Shown here piece after piece: positions 62,136 through 64,000 of a stretch of DNA of 64,000 nucleotides. The DNA is from Deltaproteobacteria bacterium (GTDB lineage: Bacteria > Desulfobacterota > GWC2-55-46 > JADFVP01): contig JAJCZH010000026.1 of NCBI GenBank assembly GCA_029262515.1, positions 37,008 through 101,007 on the forward strand. The letters are read 5' to 3'. How positions within the stretch are numbered: the stretch's first letter is position 1; each line of letters starts with the position of its first letter. Under the pieces are notes generated by a model. It was not told the DNA's origin. It made no database searches and saw only the letters and a program-made list of their open reading frames with translations. Position numbers and translations under genes: made by a program.

Positions 62136-62702
62136 CTAAGCGATACCGATTTCACTTATTAGAGATTTAAGAGCGCGCCTGACAACCTCGGGGTGTTCAA
62201 TACCCGAGGCCTCGACCATAGCGTTAACAGATACGAGCTTATTGGTTATATCGGAGTGGAGTTGCCTGTCGGAGTTCCTGATATGTTCGAGCACCGAGGC
62301 CAGACGATTCAGCAGCACTTCGAGTTCCTTGAACTCATCCTTGCTCCTGATCTTGATCCTGATTGAGTAGTTACCGTTTAAAAGCTCATTGAGCATGACT
62401 TCGAACCTGTAAGCCGGACCAACCACCCTGTGAGAATAGAAGATGGCATGTGTTCCGGCCAGCGCGCCAACCAGAAGAACGGCAACCCAGAGACGGGTAT
62501 GGAGGTAGAGCGTTATCTGGGATATTCGAACCTGTTCTTCGAAGCTAATCGCATTCTGCGACTCGAAGTAGAGCGGTAAAAAGAGCGCACCACCAACGAT
62601 AACAGAGTAGACAACAACGAAAAAGAAGATATTGAACGCGAGCCTCAATTGAAAAGAGGGGCGTATCAGGTATTTTCGCCTGCTTAAAGTCCAGAAACTC
62701 AT
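62136..62702 (-). CDS. Two-span membrane protein with HAMP domain
   Basis: This 188-residue protein has a basic N-terminal segment (RRKYLIRPSFQLRLA), two membrane helices (about 22-45 and 70-92) and a HAMP domain (about 90-145: HRVVGPAYRFEVMLNELLNGNYSIRIKIRSKDEF), then a coiled-coil end. There is no kinase, cyclase or methyl-accepting domain, so it is a HAMP-only membrane protein of the type found near Desulfuromonas-like envelope genes. Signalling partner unknown. It lies 18 bases after the amidohydrolase gene. Confidence 0.8.
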   Translation of the reverse strand: MSFWTLSRRKYLIRPSFQLRLAFNIFFFVVVYSVIVGGALFLPLYFESQNAISFEEQVRISQITLYLHTRLWVAVLLVGALAGTHAIFYSHRVVGPAYRFEVMLNELLNGNYSIRIKIRSKDEFKELEVLLNRLASVLEHIRNSDRQLHSDITNKLVSVNAMVEASGIEHPEVVRRALKSLISEIGIA

Positions 62703-62720
62703 ACCAGTCCCATAAATGTG

Positions 62721-63908
62721 TTATGAAGAGGCGAACTCTTTCTTCACCTCTTCCAGCAACTCCGGATTAAAGAGCAAATCAATAACTGTAAGTCCAAGCG
62801 CCCTGGCCCCTTCCATCATAGCTCTGTGTCCGTCGGCTCCTCCTGCAGCCTCTGCGAACTGGCGCGTATGCACGGAAACGCCTTTCCTGAGCGGGACGTT
62901 CGGATGTATCGAAGGCACTACCTGTGAGACATTTCCTATATCCGAAGACCCAAGGTTCTTATCGGGTCTATAATCATCCTCCTTTAGCCCTAACTGCTCA
63001 AGCGAACTCCTGTAAAGTTCGCACAGTACGGTATTTATCTTCATCGGCGCATTAGGTACCCCGACCTCTGTTACCTCCAGGTCACAACCGGTCGCCTCGG
63101 CTGCTCCTTTTGCGCAACTTATAACCCTCTTCTTGAGAGTCTCTACATCGGCCATAACCGTCGCGCGAACAAAGAACTCGGCGCTTGCCGTCTCCGGTAC
63201 GATATTGGCGGCCTTGCCGCCGTCGGTCACTATCCCGTGTATCCTCACCTCCGATGGCACATGCTGCCGGAGCGCATTGATTGCGTTGAACGTCTGGATA
63301 ACGCCGTCGAGCGCATTTATGCCGTCTTCCGGGTAAGCGGAAGCGTGTGCGGCACGGCCTGAAAAAGTAAAGTGAAGCACCGTAAGGCCGAGAAAATGCT
63401 TCTCTACCATCCTGCGCGAAGAGCCGTGTACCATCATAGCAACATCGACACCGTCGAAAAGTCCTGCCTCAACCATCACTGTTTTGCCGTGCCCTTCCTC
63501 TTCAGCTGGAGTACCAAGAACCATTAAAGTTCCGTGGCCTCCCGCTTTGAACTCCTCATCAAGAACAAAAGAGAGTGCGCTGGCTGCTCCAACGGAGGAA
63601 GCGCCGACTATATTATGACCGCAGGCATGACCGAGTTCCGGCAGAGAATCCATCTCAGCCAGAAGAGCGATGACCGGTGCGCCGCTACCTATCGTCGCGC
63701 AAAAGGCGGTCTCCATGCCTCCGACACCGGCTTCCACTTTAAAACCGTAACCGGAAAGAAAGTCCTGCATTGCCCCTGATGCCTTGAATTCCTTAAAGGC
63801 AGTCTCAGGATTTCCAAAGATAAAATTTCCGAGCCCGATGATTTTACTATCCAGTTCATCCACCGAACCTAAAAAACTCTTCTTCATACCGGTAATATCT
63901 TTACTCAT
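62721..63908 (-). CDS. M20 family amidohydrolase
   Basis: This 395-residue protein has M20/AbgB-like metal-binding blocks: EMDSLPELGHACGHNIVGAS (about 86-105), LGTPAEEEGHGK with the catalytic Glu pair (about 130) and MMVHGSSRRMV. A dimerisation domain follows (FTFSGRAAHASAYPEDGINALDG). It hydrolyses an amide bond, in relatives N-acyl-amino acids or p-aminobenzoyl-glutamate-type compounds; the substrate is not determined. The downstream HAMP gene may share its transcript. A GC-rich hairpin lies 27 bases before the start. Confidence 0.88.
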   Translation of the reverse strand: MSKDITGMKKSFLGSVDELDSKIIGLGNFIFGNPETAFKEFKASGAMQDFLSGYGFKVEAGVGGMETAFCATIGSGAPVIALLAEMDSLPELGHACGHNIVGASSVGAASALSFVLDEEFKAGGHGTLMVLGTPAEEEGHGKTVMVEAGLFDGVDVAMMVHGSSRRMVEKHFLGLTVLHFTFSGRAAHASAYPEDGINALDGVIQTFNAINALRQHVPSEVRIHGIVTDGGKAANIVPETASAEFFVRATVMADVETLKKRVISCAKGAAEATGCDLEVTEVGVPNAPMKINTVLCELYRSSLEQLGLKEDDYRPDKNLGSSDIGNVSQVVPSIHPNVPLRKGVSVHTRQFAEAAGGADGHRAMMEGARALGLTVIDLLFNPELLEEVKKEFASS

Positions 63909-63934
63909 AAATGAAACTCTCTTGAAATTGTAGA

Positions 63935-63958
63935 GGGCCGCGCCAAAAGGCGCGGCCC
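63935..63958 (-). terminator. GC-rich hairpin at the right end
   Basis: GGGCCGCGCC (63935-63944) and its exact complement (63949-63958) flank AAAA, giving 10 G-C pairs. It likely ends the transcript of the gene cut by the right edge; the minus-strand tail lacks a clear U run, so termination is likely but not certain. Confidence 0.6.
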
Positions 63959-63972
63959 GCTATATGATACTG

Positions 63973-64000
63973 CTATGGTGCCCAAGGGATAGCACCTGAA
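63973..64000 (-). CDS. C-terminal fragment of a gene cut by the right edge
   Basis: Nine codons on the minus strand end in TAG at 63973-63975, reading SGAIPWAP before the stop. The tail and the hairpin just downstream support the end of a gene, but nothing more can be said from so short a piece. Confidence 0.25.

Overview
The window looks like a contiguous piece of a Gram-negative, respiring (probably anaerobic or microaerobic) chromosome of the Desulfobacterota/Nitrospirota type. The evidence is multihaem cytochromes, a System II cytochrome c maturation operon, a complete rnfCDGEAB operon, NtrYX, a sigma-54-controlled type IV pilus locus, a PEP-CTERM relic and a selenoprotein of the glycine/proline reductase family. 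This placement is inferred from gene content; no rRNA marker is present. Most genes lie on the minus strand.

Layout: yebC (cut by the left edge); ntrX-ntrY-DUF4390 (852-4987); two paralogous pentahaem cytochromes, each with its own promoter and a shared attenuator-like leader (5222-7904); a System II cytochrome c maturation operon (8046-13312); rnfBAEGDC read leftward (13570-19149) behind a ZTP riboswitch with a terminator platform (19241-19370); a disrupted PEP-CTERM gene with a sigma-54 promoter (19876-20615); a SUMF1-like lipoprotein, a hybrid kinase and an HtrA protease (20758-24888); a hexahaem cytochrome, a UGA-containing selenoprotein gene and a monohaem cytochrome (25036-27722).

A plus-strand block (28019-35882) contains three radical SAM enzymes, an E1 alpha/beta-type TPP enzyme pair without E2/E3, two glycosyltransferases, a small membrane protein and a 19-codon coupled ORF. 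It is the best candidate for an undescribed biosynthetic system, perhaps making a modified surface glycan. A bidirectional terminator separates it from the pilus locus: pilA with a sigma-54 promoter and TGTC-type upstream sites, a GT-C/TPR membrane protein, pilR, pilS, pilC, pilT and pilB (36010-46449).

The rest is pgsA, a lytic transglycosylase, nadB and a glutathionyl-hydroquinone reductase (46768-50883); an Mla-type lipid transport cluster whose ABC protein has lost its nucleotide-binding motifs, with a TPR lipoprotein and a response regulator-kinase (50916-55582); an outer-membrane barrel; an envelope lipoprotein cluster with FlgT-like, GNA1162-like, CsgG-like, SLH and LPP20-like members (56552-61791); a HAMP membrane protein and an M20 amidohydrolase at the right end. 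Electron flow (Rnf, cytochromes, maturation) and cell-surface construction (pili, glycan, Mla, lipoproteins) are the two themes.
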